Part shown: positions 23,071 through 32,114 of the stretch, in pieces | Position numbering within the stretch: position 1 is the first letter of the stretch | Layout: every line of letters starts with the position of its first letter | Assembly: GCA_964577665.1 (NCBI GenBank) | Contig: CAZOBD010000012.1 | Coordinates: 1 to 44,210, forward strand | Source of the DNA: CAYVTD01 sp964577665 | Lineage (GTDB): Bacteria > Bacteroidota > Ignavibacteria > Kapaibacteriales > UBA2268 | Direction: 5' to 3' | Length of the DNA stretch: 44,210 bases | The notes under the pieces: model-generated | Told to the model about the DNA's origin: nothing | Databases searched by the model: none | The model's input: only the letters and a program-made list of their open reading frames with translations | Position numbers and translations under genes: made by a program

Positions 23071-26046
23071 ATGCTTTACAAAAATAATGCAAAAAGAGAA
23101 ATAATCAAAAGCCGCTTCAAAAACAGGCTTTTTATGCTTTTGACGTGTATTCTGGCATTTCATTTTTTACCGCTGCCTGCAATTTGGCCGCAGATGCCCT
23201 CAAGTCCGTCAAACTGGCTTTTCCCCGACGGCAATCCCGAGGGTACATTGTACAATATTCAGCCGTCGAATCCGCAGGACCTGAACGGAATAACCGTAAA
23301 ATGGTCAACTCCTGCTATTTCAGGAGACGTAAAACCACTTATCGGCAATTTAATCAGCAATGACAAAATAATGAACGGTTTTCAGTTCGCTCCAAATGAA
23401 ATTGCCGCCGTAGTAGGCGGAAAAATTATCATTGTAGATGCTGCAGGGAACGTTTGGAGCAGAACGCAGCTTCCGCCATACATTCAAAATCTTTCTGTCC
23501 TTTTCGATACAACACAAACAGGGCTTACTACTAATACCGGCAACCCTCTCGTGATGGGGCTTGAAACAATTGAATATGAAAACATGAGCGATAGTCTCGC
23601 TTTTGCTTATGTTGCAGGATTTGACCATCCTGCTGATACAACTGCCATATTAAAACGGCTGGCTGTTGACCTGCGGGATTATTCTCCTAATATCTCAGCA
23701 AGCATAAAACCGGTTTTCGGAAAAAGAGACGGCGATAATATTCTTATCTATGCAACAATAAATATGGTAAGTCCTTTGGTGGAAGACCCGCCTCCGATAG
23801 ACCCTGCTTTTCTGAGGGGATTTACTGTTTTTAACGCCAGAGTAGGGCAAGGCTCTTACCCCATCCCGGATGTGGGTGATATTATAGATTCCCGTCTGCA
23901 TCTGGCGCCAAACGTAAGTCCCAATCAGCCTTCTTTCAGCCTGCACGGCTCAGCAAAAATTGCATCTCTTCTGCCGGTTTATCCCGACATGAACACAAGC
24001 TACGGCATAGACGATCCATTTTTCGGTCAGACTACATATTCCGATAAGCCGTATTTAATCGGAACTGATATAAGCAGCGGTCTTATTAACTATGACATAC
24101 TTCCTACGGATTTGACCACGGCAATTCCAATAGAAGCAAAGAGGCCCTACATCCGTCCTTACTATATTCATTTAAACGATGCCGGACCGGGCACGGACAG
24201 CATTTACATTCTTTTGTCCGAAGGATATATGGGCATAGACAGCTCTCACGGCACTCCGAGGCTGCATCTTCTGCGCAGCGACGGAAGTTTTATTACTTAT
24301 TATGACGACCCCTTTTCTCCTTCTTATGCCGGCACTGAAGATCACCTGTGGTCAGTTGCCGCGGGAAATGTTGACGGAAATGCTTCCAATCAGTGGCAGC
24401 CCTATTATCCAAATAACCCGGGCAGCGAAATAATTGTAACCCAAAGCTCCCGCGATTTCGCCGTTGCCGGCAATAAACTGACAATTTTAAGATATAATTC
24501 AGGCACTGTACCTAAGCCTTCTCCTCCGGGAACGGAGCTTTTTCCATTCGATACGATATGTACTCAGAGGATGAACGGCTGGGTAGGCGCCGTAAATGAC
24601 CTTGACAGGCATCCCGACGGAAAAGATGAAATAATCATGGTTGACGGAGCTACGATCCGTATTTTAAAGATGAGAGACTATCAGGATTTTCTTTTTAAGA
24701 CCGGCAGGCCCTTTGATACTTTATTTACACATACTTTCAAAAACGAGACCATTTCATCTGTTGCAGCAGCGGATGTGGAAGGCGACGGCTTGAATGACAT
24801 TGTAGTAACAACCTATGACAGCACTTATGTTATTGGTTCATTGATTAGAAATATCCTTGAAATAACTCAGCCTGTTACCGAAATGTCCCCCCCGCAGGAA
24901 TACTGTGCGGGTGATACGGTAAAGATTCGCTGGGTAAACAGGATGAAGGGACAGGATAAGGTTAACATTCACTATTACGTTTATCTCAATAATAACAGAA
25001 CCGGGGAAATTGTACCTATAGATTCAAATATAACGAACAAAAGCGATACAGTCGAATATCTTTATGTAGTCGATAACGAAGTTATCGGCACCGACGGCAG
25101 ATTCATTGTGGAAAGTTCCTATTATCCCTCTGTAATTTTCGATTCAACGGCTATACTGCGCCTTAACAACCCTTTTCTTGTTGTTGATTCCCTCTCCACC
25201 AAAACTTATATGCCGGGAGATATGATAAATTTTACGGGCAGGGTGGCATGTGTTGACTCTGTAGCAATAGAGTTTCAGCCGGACAGCGCAGTCTGGCAAA
25301 GGGTATGGAGCGAACCGATAAATTTTGACTGGACATACAACATCAGCGCAGAAATACCCTGTCTGGATTTTTTCAGTTGTGCCGGAGCCGACAGGGACAG
25401 CATCCTTGAGACCCGGGTAGTGGCATTTAAGGAACAGTGGGCAGATACATCAAATATTTTTGATCTCAGGATACTTCCAAAGCCTTTCCCCGTTGTTTTC
25501 GATACGTGTGAAAGCAACTGCCCTACTATTACTTTCAGATGGAATCCGATGGCTTTCGAGTATAACTGTGAAAATGTCAATATATCACTGGCGCCTGATG
25601 CCAGCAGCAGTTTTTCTCTTCTGGAAAGCGTCCCTCTTGACGACGAAGCCTATGTGTGGGAAGTGCCGTTGAATATGCCTGACAGCGTTGTAATGCGTTT
25701 TTGCTGTGAGAGTTCGTGCATACGCACAGACACAACTATTCGTGCATATAAACCGGCATATATTCAGATTGTATCGCCTAATCCCTTTAACCCGCCCCTC
25801 GAAGAAGTGGAAATAACATACAATGTGCCTTCGGAGACTAACGTAACCATAAAAATACTTGATCAGGCAAACCGCTTTGTAGCCCAGCCTGTAACTGCGC
25901 AGAGAAGACTGCCGAATATTGCTTACTGCGACAGATGGAACGGAATTATATGGGACGGCTCTACGGCTCAAAACGGCATGTATTATCTATGCCTTGAAAT
26001 GTCAAACGGCATCAAGGAAGTATATCCGATTTTTGTAAGGAAGTAG
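23071..26046 (+). CDS. Large secreted protein with FG-GAP-like repeats and FlgD-like C-terminal domain
   Basis: A 991-residue exported protein. The long, basic N-region is followed by a hydrophobic signal core (FMLLTCILAFHFLPLPAIWP). The middle has several blade-like motifs of integrin/FG-GAP type: AAGNVDGNASNQW...GSEIIVT, VNDLDRHPDGKDEIIMV and AAADVEGDGLNDIVVTT (about residues 430-590), with calcium-loop-like Asp/Asn/Gly patterns. Ig-like beta regions with paired Cys follow. The C-terminal 95 residues (VSPNPFNPPLEEVEITYNVP ... IIWDGSTAQNGMYYL) are an FlgD-like Ig module that ends many secreted proteins in this phylum, some exported by type IX secretion. No ribosome site is evident. Likely cell-surface or extracellular; substrate unknown. 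Its stop is 2 bases from the convergent PHP-GT stop. Confidence 0.85.
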   Translation: MLYKNNAKREIIKSRFKNRLFMLLTCILAFHFLPLPAIWPQMPSSPSNWLFPDGNPEGTLYNIQPSNPQDLNGITVKWSTPAISGDVKPLIGNLISNDKIMNGFQFAPNEIAAVVGGKIIIVDAAGNVWSRTQLPPYIQNLSVLFDTTQTGLTTNTGNPLVMGLETIEYENMSDSLAFAYVAGFDHPADTTAILKRLAVDLRDYSPNISASIKPVFGKRDGDNILIYATINMVSPLVEDPPPIDPAFLRGFTVFNARVGQGSYPIPDVGDIIDSRLHLAPNVSPNQPSFSLHGSAKIASLLPVYPDMNTSYGIDDPFFGQTTYSDKPYLIGTDISSGLINYDILPTDLTTAIPIEAKRPYIRPYYIHLNDAGPGTDSIYILLSEGYMGIDSSHGTPRLHLLRSDGSFITYYDDPFSPSYAGTEDHLWSVAAGNVDGNASNQWQPYYPNNPGSEIIVTQSSRDFAVAGNKLTILRYNSGTVPKPSPPGTELFPFDTICTQRMNGWVGAVNDLDRHPDGKDEIIMVDGATIRILKMRDYQDFLFKTGRPFDTLFTHTFKNETISSVAAADVEGDGLNDIVVTTYDSTYVIGSLIRNILEITQPVTEMSPPQEYCAGDTVKIRWVNRMKGQDKVNIHYYVYLNNNRTGEIVPIDSNITNKSDTVEYLYVVDNEVIGTDGRFIVESSYYPSVIFDSTAILRLNNPFLVVDSLSTKTYMPGDMINFTGRVACVDSVAIEFQPDSAVWQRVWSEPINFDWTYNISAEIPCLDFFSCAGADRDSILETRVVAFKEQWADTSNIFDLRILPKPFPVVFDTCESNCPTITFRWNPMAFEYNCENVNISLAPDASSSFSLLESVPLDDEAYVWEVPLNMPDSVVMRFCCESSCIRTDTTIRAYKPAYIQIVSPNPFNPPLEEVEITYNVPSETNVTIKILDQANRFVAQPVTAQRRLPNIAYCDRWNGIIWDGSTAQNGMYYLCLEMSNGIKEVYPIFVRK

Positions 26047-26048
26047 CG

Positions 26049-28424
26049 CTAATGAATTTCCTGAAGTGAACCCGGTTCGTAATTTTTCAAGCCGAAGCGG
26101 TCGGAAGCATTTTTGCGGGCGGCATCACAAAATGCCTGAAATTTATCAGGCTCTGCTTCTTTCATTTTAAGCATCTCCGTGATTTTTTCTATCCAGTCTT
26201 TTACATTTCTGGCTGAGAGTGCATAGCCGCTTTTTCCTTCTATGATAATTTCCTTGGGACCTCCGACATCAGAAACAAGACAGGGCAGCCCGCATGACTG
26301 CGCTTCGAGTACGGACATGCCGAAAGTGTCGGTAGCGCTCGGGAAAGTAAAAATGTCAGCGCCGGGATAGTATTTTGCCAGTTCAAAACGGTCTATTCTG
26401 CCGGGCATGAAAACACCCTCGAGTTTTTCAGATTTTTTCTTAAGCTCATTATAATATGGTCCGTCACCGGCATATATAAGATTAATATCTTTGAATTCAT
26501 TTCTCAGTTCTTTAAATGCTTCGAGCAGAAGATCAAGATTCTTATCTTTTGATATTCTGCCTGTATATAGCAAAACAGGACCGGAGCTGACACCGGTTTT
26601 TTCTTGCAGTAACTGTTTGGCACCCGGGTCAGGCTTGAAAAGATAGGTATTTATCCATCTTGGGAAAAGCAATATTTTTTTATTTGAAAAACCGTAGTTT
26701 TCAAGAATTTCTTTGTATTCTACCGTAGGCACGGCTATTATGTCGATGTTATTGTAAAACCAGTGTATGTAAGAACCTACGATTTCACCCGTAGAATTAT
26801 CATCGGTCATTTTATCGAGCTGAGCCTGGAAGTCGCTGTGAAAAATTCCGATTGTGGGCACATGCAGAAGTTTTGCTGCCAGAAAACCCGTAATGCCTAT
26901 AAAACCCGGGGTCGAGAGGAAGATTTCATCAGGCTCTTCATCATATATCAATTTCAGAGCTTCGAGCAGCGAAGGTATCTTAAAAGTTATTTTTTCGTAA
27001 TAAGGCGCTTTGAATGTGAAAATATTTCTGAGTTCAAGTATGTTAGGAGGCAGCAGATTTTTGTTTTCGGTTTCGTCAAAGGAACATACAATGCGTATAT
27101 TTTTTCCGCTGTTGTAAGTATGCCAGGAAAGTTCCTGAAGTGTGGCTGAAACGCCGTTAAGGTCAACTACCGTATCGCTGAACCACAGTATTTTCTTTGG
27201 CTCTTTTTCAGCAGGTACATCAAATGACCTGCGCATTTTCCGTATTAAATCGCGGTCCTTGAAAAGAAGGTTAAAAGTAGTAATAAACGGCAGCCCCAGA
27301 AAAGCGGCGGGAAGGAGTGATGAAAGTTTTGCAATGGCATCCTGCAGATTTAGTTCCTTAGTATTTTTAAGAAAATACTGAATAATATCTTCCATAATTT
27401 TATCTATGATACCGTTAATGGAATCATAAATCATATCGAAGCGGCGCTCCGGTTCGACTTTTTTGCCGTAATCAAGTTTTTCTATCAGTTCAATGACCTT
27501 TTTCGCAAGTATATTATCTTCGCCGAGAGTGATATTGTAGCCTTTCAGCTTAAGTCTCTGCACAAGTCCGAGGGGCTTCGACTCAAATATCATAGCGTTA
27601 ATATCCGAAAAAATGCTGCGTGTAAAGCGGTTGCTTTTTTCTTTTGAGTAATCCCATGCCACTTTATAAATAGTAAACAGCAGGGAAGTGAAATCGTTGC
27701 TTCTACCCTTGGCTTCAGTCTTTTTTTCGGCTATCGAAGACAGAAATCCTTTTAGGGTCCGGGCTTTTGACTCGGTATAGCTTCTGCCGATAAAAAGCGC
27801 CGCATGATCGTTAGAGCCGCCTGTAAAACCTTTAATCCACGGGAAACCGCCGGAAGGTTCTATACCGTATTTCTGCCTTAATTCTTCAATTTTTTCGGTT
27901 GTCAGGCTTTTCAATACATCCGTAACTGTGTTATTGGCAATTTTAGAGCGTCCTCCGTTTATACCTTCAAAAACATCAAACATCAGCAGAAGTTTTTCTA
28001 TATGTTCCAGCTTTAGTTTGCCGTTTACCGAATAATTAAGGTGAGCCACCGAATGAATAATACTCTCATCGCTTAGGTACTGCCTAAGTTCATAAATGTC
28101 TTTTCTCAGATCCTGAATGTTTTCAAATTGCTTTTCCGTGAAATCATAGCACAAAAGATGAACTTTACAGCCGTCCTCAGGAAAATACGCAGTGGCTTCC
28201 ACTCCTAAAAAGCAGTCCTCGGGATGATTTTCTTTCAGTATCCGGGCGCCTTCTATTTTGTTGTGGTCGGTAATGGTTACAAAATCCATACCTCGCCGCT
28301 TAGCTTCTTTGTATATATTTTCAGGTTCGGAATATGACTCTGCGGCGCCGATTCTCTGTAAAAACCATTCTGAAGGATGTTCGGAATATTTGGAATGTAT
28401 ATGTAAATCAGCTTTAGTACCCAT
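26049..28424 (-). CDS. PHP-domain/GT4 glycosyltransferase fusion protein
   Basis: A 791-residue two-enzyme fusion. Residues 1 to about 250 are a PHP phosphoesterase domain with metal motifs KADLHIHSKYSEH, TDHNKIEGA, GVEATAYF, a later SVAHLNYS and GSNDHAALF. Residues about 250-405 are a helical linker (IIDKIMEDIIQYFLKN). Residues about 410-790 are a GT-B family 4 glycosyltransferase: VVDLNGVSATLQELSWH, LLYTGRISKDKNLDLLLEAF, and donor-site SATDTFGMSVLEAQSCGLPC. The DXHXH and TDHN ligands are intact, so both halves look active. Likely role: lipid or surface-glycan synthesis with an associated phosphatase step; this is inference. Single open frame with no sign of misassembly. Confidence 0.92.
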   Translation of the reverse strand: MGTKADLHIHSKYSEHPSEWFLQRIGAAESYSEPENIYKEAKRRGMDFVTITDHNKIEGARILKENHPEDCFLGVEATAYFPEDGCKVHLLCYDFTEKQFENIQDLRKDIYELRQYLSDESIIHSVAHLNYSVNGKLKLEHIEKLLLMFDVFEGINGGRSKIANNTVTDVLKSLTTEKIEELRQKYGIEPSGGFPWIKGFTGGSNDHAALFIGRSYTESKARTLKGFLSSIAEKKTEAKGRSNDFTSLLFTIYKVAWDYSKEKSNRFTRSIFSDINAMIFESKPLGLVQRLKLKGYNITLGEDNILAKKVIELIEKLDYGKKVEPERRFDMIYDSINGIIDKIMEDIIQYFLKNTKELNLQDAIAKLSSLLPAAFLGLPFITTFNLLFKDRDLIRKMRRSFDVPAEKEPKKILWFSDTVVDLNGVSATLQELSWHTYNSGKNIRIVCSFDETENKNLLPPNILELRNIFTFKAPYYEKITFKIPSLLEALKLIYDEEPDEIFLSTPGFIGITGFLAAKLLHVPTIGIFHSDFQAQLDKMTDDNSTGEIVGSYIHWFYNNIDIIAVPTVEYKEILENYGFSNKKILLFPRWINTYLFKPDPGAKQLLQEKTGVSSGPVLLYTGRISKDKNLDLLLEAFKELRNEFKDINLIYAGDGPYYNELKKKSEKLEGVFMPGRIDRFELAKYYPGADIFTFPSATDTFGMSVLEAQSCGLPCLVSDVGGPKEIIIEGKSGYALSARNVKDWIEKITEMLKMKEAEPDKFQAFCDAARKNASDRFGLKNYEPGSLQEIH

Positions 28425-28534
28425 AACTCATTTCATCTGCTATTTTTACAAAAAGCTAATTTAACGAATACTTTTTAAAAAACATCATAAAATTTGCGTT
28501 AATATTCCTTTAAGAAACCTTAATAAAAACCTGA

Positions 28535-28963
28535 TTAATCATTTAATACAGTCATTATTTCGGCAAAAACATCCTCGGTTTCAAAAACTCTTACGGTCAT
28601 TTTTTCGAGGTTTGGAAATTTAGAGAACTCAGAGGAAAATCTGCGGCTGAAAAATGCGGCTATATTTTCTGCGGTTGTATAATCCGGTATAATAAAATGC
28701 CTGAAACCGTTTTTCTTGAGAAAATCTATCATAAGGCTGTCGCCTGCATCACATATAAAAGAGTGGTCGAGTTTCTTCACAAACGATGATGCTATTTTCT
28801 CAATTTCGTAATAGTCAAGCACCATGCCGCGTTTGTTAGTTTCGCCCTCCAGCTCAATCCTCATTTTATAAGTGTGTCCGTGTATGTTATTGCAGGGACC
28901 GTCATGGAAAGGCAGTCTGTGGCTCATTTCCCAGTTAAACTCTTTTGCTATATTTATTTTCAT
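28535..28963 (-). CDS. queD: 6-pyruvoyl-tetrahydropterin synthase/QueD family
   Basis: A 142-residue T-fold enzyme. Zinc ligands H15 (WEMSHRL), H28 and H30 (NIHGHTY), catalytic C24 (GPCNNIHGH), H66-region DHSFIC, and the C-terminal VFETEDVFAE substrate-anchor Glu are present. In QueD-type enzymes this makes 6-carboxy-tetrahydropterin for queuosine (preQ0) synthesis; PTPS activity is the alternative. The queC/queE partners are not in the window. Flanked upstream by the intergenic repeat cluster at 29025-29366. Confidence 0.88.
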   Translation of the reverse strand: MKINIAKEFNWEMSHRLPFHDGPCNNIHGHTYKMRIELEGETNKRGMVLDYYEIEKIASSFVKKLDHSFICDAGDSLMIDFLKKNGFRHFIIPDYTTAENIAAFFSRRFSSEFSKFPNLEKMTVRVFETEDVFAEIMTVLND

Positions 28964-29050
28964 GTTTTTAGTCCTGATTGTTAATGTTTACCTTGTTGAA
29001 AATTCTTAATGATTTAGAAGAATTTCTCATCTGTTTATTTTTTCCGCTTC

Positions 29051-29083
29051 AGATGTCCAACATCTGCCAGATGTTGGACATCT
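29051..29083 (+). repeat. AGATGTCC palindromic module, perfect copy
   Basis: 16-bp perfect arms AGATGTCCAACATCTG and CAGATGTTGGACATCT around a single C, followed by TTTTTCAT. It is set on the scaffold CTCATCTGTTTATTTTTTCC. The T-run favours termination on the plus strand, but both flanking genes are on the minus strand. Confidence 0.92.
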
Positions 29084-29103
29084 TTTTCATCCATACTGTT
29101 CAT

Positions 29104-29133
29104 CCTCTTGAGAGGTGATTAAGGGGTGTGTTT
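29104..29133. repeat. CCTCTTGAGAGG...AAGGGGTGTGTTT module
   Basis: Second copy of the module seen at 14754-14788, in the same queD-pyrF spacer as the palindromes at 29051, 29194 and 29330. Confidence 0.6.
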
Positions 29134-29193
29134 CTCATACGTGAGATTCTGAAACAAGCTTTCGGCACAGGGACAGAATGACATTTCGCATCT

Positions 29194-29219
29194 CATTCCC
29201 AAACTCCGATTTGGGAATG
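29194..29219. repeat. CATTCCCAAA/TTTGGGAATG palindromic module
   Basis: Perfect 10-bp arms with a 6-nt loop CTCCGA. The related copy at 13073-13098 has one arm mismatch and loop TCGGAC. Both are followed by a CAAAACTCTG- or CTCTGTTTGG-like stretch in the same neighbourhood. Confidence 0.75.
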
Positions 29220-29329
29220 TGCTTTTCTTTCAAAACTCTGTTTTGCATTAACTCCCAAATAATCATCCCCTTATGTGATTTTACCTAATCATGGTCGTTT
29301 CATCTGTTTATTTTTTTACTTTCCGCTTC

Positions 29330-29362
29330 AGATGTCCAACATCTGCCAGATGTTGGACATCT
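29330..29362 (+). repeat. AGATGTCC palindromic module, second perfect copy in the spacer
   Basis: Identical to the 29051 copy and preceded by the full scaffold AATAATCATCCCCTTATGTG ... TTTCATCTGTTTATTTTTTT (29260-29318). It ends 34 bases from the pyrF stop. Confidence 0.92.
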
Positions 29363-29396
29363 TTTTCTTCCGATTATCGGATGCCGTACTCAAATA

Positions 29397-30191
29397 TCAA
29401 GAGGCGGCTTCTTCTTTCATAGTTTTTGCGGCGGCTTCGGCGGCTTCGGCAAAGTTTTTATCTGAGGAGGCATAAATAATAGCTCTTGAAACTGCTATCA
29501 GACAGGGACCGCCTTTGTTGGCGCTTATTACTTCGGGTATTCTGCCGCCCTGAACTCCTATGCCGGGAATGAGGAAGACTCTTTCGGGAGCAGACTCCCG
29601 TATATGCTCAAGCTCTTCGGGATAGGTAGCTCCGATTACAAAACCCAGATTCTCTTTTTTAGAAACGGAAATCGCTTTTTCGAGTACAGATGCAAATAGA
29701 GGCTGTCCGTTTGATACAAGCCGCTGAAAATCTTCAGAACCGGGGTTAGAACTGAGAGTAACGAGAAAATTCAACTTATCTTCGTATTTAAGAAAGGGTG
29801 CGGCAGCATCCATTCCCATATAAGGCATAATAGTAGCGGAATCGGCGCCGAAATATTCAAAACAGGCGCGTGCATAGTTTTCGGAAGTATTGCCAATATC
29901 ACCGCGTTTTGCGTCGGCTATCTTAAAGTGTCCTTCCGGAATGTAATCAAATGTTTTCTTTAAAACCTCGAAGCCTTCAGCTCCGTACCGCTCGTAGAAG
30001 GCAAAGTTTAATTTGAATGCGCATACATGGGAGGAAACAGCGTCTATTATTGTTTTATTGAATTCTAAAATGCCATCAATACCCTTTTTTGCAAGATGGG
30101 GGGGCATTTTTTCAGTATCGCTGTCAAGACCTGCGCATATAAGAGAATTTGTCTCTTCCTGAGCTTTTTTCAATTTTTCCAGGGCTGTCAT
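29397..30191 (-). CDS. pyrF: Orotidine 5'-phosphate decarboxylase (type 2)
   Basis: Last step of UMP synthesis. The 264-residue TIM barrel has N-terminal CAGLDSDTEKMP, FKLNFAFYERYG and the catalytic DxKxxD motif as DAKRGDIGNT (D93, K95, D98), then LSSNPGSEDFQ, GFVIGATYPEEL and the phosphate-binding IPGIGVQGG. This longer form (about 265 residues) is the type 2 family common in Bacteroidota. AAAGGAATT precedes the ATG. Starts 14 bp after the M48 gene stop, so the two are probably cotranscribed. Confidence 0.95.
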   Translation of the reverse strand: MTALEKLKKAQEETNSLICAGLDSDTEKMPPHLAKKGIDGILEFNKTIIDAVSSHVCAFKLNFAFYERYGAEGFEVLKKTFDYIPEGHFKIADAKRGDIGNTSENYARACFEYFGADSATIMPYMGMDAAAPFLKYEDKLNFLVTLSSNPGSEDFQRLVSNGQPLFASVLEKAISVSKKENLGFVIGATYPEELEHIRESAPERVFLIPGIGVQGGRIPEVISANKGGPCLIAVSRAIIYASSDKNFAEAAEAAAKTMKEEAAS

Positions 30192-30205
30192 ATAATTCCT
30201 TTTAT

Positions 30206-31039
30206 TTATGGCAATGTGGCTTTAAATTCGCTGTATCTTTGAGAAAAAAGATTAGCTTCTGTCGGCTGCGCAATGCTGTAATCTTTTATCAATTCTTCCA
30301 CCGCGTCTATTCTTTGCTGGGGCAGAGGGTGCGTTGAAAGCAGCTCCTGCAAAAACCCGGCTTCTTCGTTGCTTTTTACTTTATCAAAAAAATAGGTCAT
30401 GGCGCCCGGATACCATTTAGTTGAAAGAAGATATTTAAAGGCAAATTCATCAGCTTCATATTCGTCTTCCCGGCTGTTGTACAAAAACCCCAAACCTGTC
30501 AGCAGGTTTGCTGCTACTTCCTCAAGCAGCGCAGGGTCCTGCCCGAGCACTATTCCCAGTAAATCCTGAACCCCGTAGTATTTAGTCATCCTTTTGGTAG
30601 CGTGGCGTCTTTCTGCATGTGCTATTTCGTGTGCCACAACCGATGCAAGTGCGGCTTCGTTGTCCAAAAATTTCAGGAGTCCCGTATAAACATATACATA
30701 TCCGCCGGGAAGGGCAAATGCGTTTACTATATCACCCTTATTGATTATTTTTACCTGATATGCAAATTCTTCTTCATACCTTACTTCGGATGATTTCAGT
30801 ATTTCATTCATGATGTCCTGCAGATACAACTGCGCTTCGGCATCGTTGTAAGGGGGATATTCCTGTGTGTCGGAATTAATTTCCGCGGCAAGCTCGCCGC
30901 CGAGCTGCTTATCGTCTTCAAGCGAGAAAAGATTAATATCCAGAGGAGATGTGCTGTCGCCGCAGGAACTAAGTCCGAACGATAGGACAATTATCAGCAG
31001 AAATGCGGTATGTTTCAGATTTAGTAAAGTCTTTTTCAT
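30206..31039 (-). CDS. M48-family metalloprotease lipoprotein
   Basis: A 277-residue periplasm-facing zinc protease. I place the start at ATG 31039 (MKKTLLNLKHTAFLL), because the alternative TTG at 31063 only adds eight residues ahead of a proper signal peptide. The lipobox is LSSC (Cys 26). The HEXXH motif is in VVAHEIAHAERRHATKRM (about 131) and the third ligand Glu in DEYEADEFAFKYL. GYVYVYTGLLKFLDNEAALA and STHPLPQQRIDAVEELI are family signatures. BepA/YfgC and LoiP-like proteases with this layout act in outer-membrane protein quality control. No clear ribosome site. Confidence 0.92.
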   Translation of the reverse strand: MKKTLLNLKHTAFLLIIVLSFGLSSCGDSTSPLDINLFSLEDDKQLGGELAAEINSDTQEYPPYNDAEAQLYLQDIMNEILKSSEVRYEEEFAYQVKIINKGDIVNAFALPGGYVYVYTGLLKFLDNEAALASVVAHEIAHAERRHATKRMTKYYGVQDLLGIVLGQDPALLEEVAANLLTGLGFLYNSREDEYEADEFAFKYLLSTKWYPGAMTYFFDKVKSNEEAGFLQELLSTHPLPQQRIDAVEELIKDYSIAQPTEANLFSQRYSEFKATLP

Positions 31040-31094
31040 TACAATAATAAAATAGTTTAACAATTAATATAAATTTAGTGAATTTTTTTAATAA

Positions 31095-31856
31095 TCACAA
31101 CTCAATATTAAAAGGATAGTATGCTTTTTCAAAAAATAAGCCGTGCGGAGGAGCAAGACCAGGTGCGTTATTCCTGTCTTTTTCAGCAAGAAATATTTTC
31201 AGATCATCAGTTGTAATTTTTCCTCTGGCTGCTTCTATCATTGCTCCTGTAAGTGACCGCACCATTCCGTAAACGAAGCGGTCTGCTCTTATCTTCAGCT
31301 TCCACAGCTTTTCCTCTTTTATCCATTCACAAATATCCACACTGCATAAATAGCTTTTTGTTTCCGGATTATGCTTGGAAAAAGCGGTAAAGTCATGCTT
31401 TCCCAAAAACACTTCTGCTGCTTCGGAAAGTTTTTTCGGACTGAAAGGAAATTTTATCTGCCAGGCATAACGGCGAAGGAATACATCATCTTTTTTATAG
31501 ATATAGTAGCTGTACTCTCTTGCGGAGGCATCAAAACGCGCGTTGAATTTAAAGTCGATTATTCCGGCGCTTAATATCCTGATGTCTCTCGGAAGATATG
31601 AATTAACAGCTATATGTATCTTTTCTTTTTTTACGGGAAATCCCCTGCTTAAATATGCATGGGCTGTCATCCCTCGGGCATGAACACCTGCATCAGTCCT
31701 GCCGGCAGCGACTACAGAAAGATTATAGGAGCAGATTTTTTTCAGGGCTTTTTCTATTTCTCCCTGCACCGTCGGGGCATTGGGCTGCCTCTGCCAGCCC
31801 GCATAATCTGTCCCGTCGTATTGTATTTTTAAAACAAGTGTCTGCAAATCATTCAT
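31095..31856 (-). CDS. truA: tRNA pseudouridine(38-40) synthase
   Basis: Converts U38-U40 of tRNA anticodon arms to pseudouridine. I choose ATG 31856 (MNDLQTLVLKIQYDGTDYAG, 253 residues), because TruA proteins begin just before the IxYDG strand; the longer frame to 31949 adds a Phe/Lys-rich stretch unlike the family. The catalytic Asp is D55 in AAGRTDAGVHARGM. Other signatures are GWQRQPNAPTVQGEIE, FNARFDASAREYSYYI and FVYGMVRSLTGAMIE. 55 bp separate it from the M48 gene downstream. Confidence 0.94.
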   Translation of the reverse strand: MNDLQTLVLKIQYDGTDYAGWQRQPNAPTVQGEIEKALKKICSYNLSVVAAGRTDAGVHARGMTAHAYLSRGFPVKKEKIHIAVNSYLPRDIRILSAGIIDFKFNARFDASAREYSYYIYKKDDVFLRRYAWQIKFPFSPKKLSEAAEVFLGKHDFTAFSKHNPETKSYLCSVDICEWIKEEKLWKLKIRADRFVYGMVRSLTGAMIEAARGKITTDDLKIFLAEKDRNNAPGLAPPHGLFFEKAYYPFNIEL

Positions 31857-32114
31857 ATCTTTGTGAAAAAAATGACGGCTATTAAAAAAAATAACTATTT
31901 TTTTCAGATAAAAAAAATGAACTCGAAAAAAAGATTTGCAAGACCTCAAAAATGTATGTCATGCGAAAAATATTGAATATCCTTAATAAAAGATGGAGAA
32001 GTAAATTTAATAAAAAATTTTTGTGTTAATAGTCCAAAAAAAAAATAAAATAATATCCAGTCGATAAAGTTCGTTACTACATAGGTTTAGTTCTTATAAT
32101 AATCGGGAGGAAAA

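Noticed and set aside
29027..29366. AGATGTCC palindromes as terminators of queD or pyrF
   Set aside because: The T-run follows the hairpin on the plus strand only, whereas both flanking genes are on the minus strand; better read as repeat elements than as dedicated terminators.
31857..31949. Longer N-terminus for TruA
   Set aside because: The extra 31 residues are Phe/Lys-rich with no TruA similarity; the family starts right before the IxYDG strand, at ATG 31856.
32093..32099. TATAAT box before the aldo/keto reductase gene
   Set aside because: It lies about 10 bases from the ribosome site with no matched upstream element; a leader that short is unlikely in this layout. TAGGTTTA nearby also lacks a TTG at the right distance.
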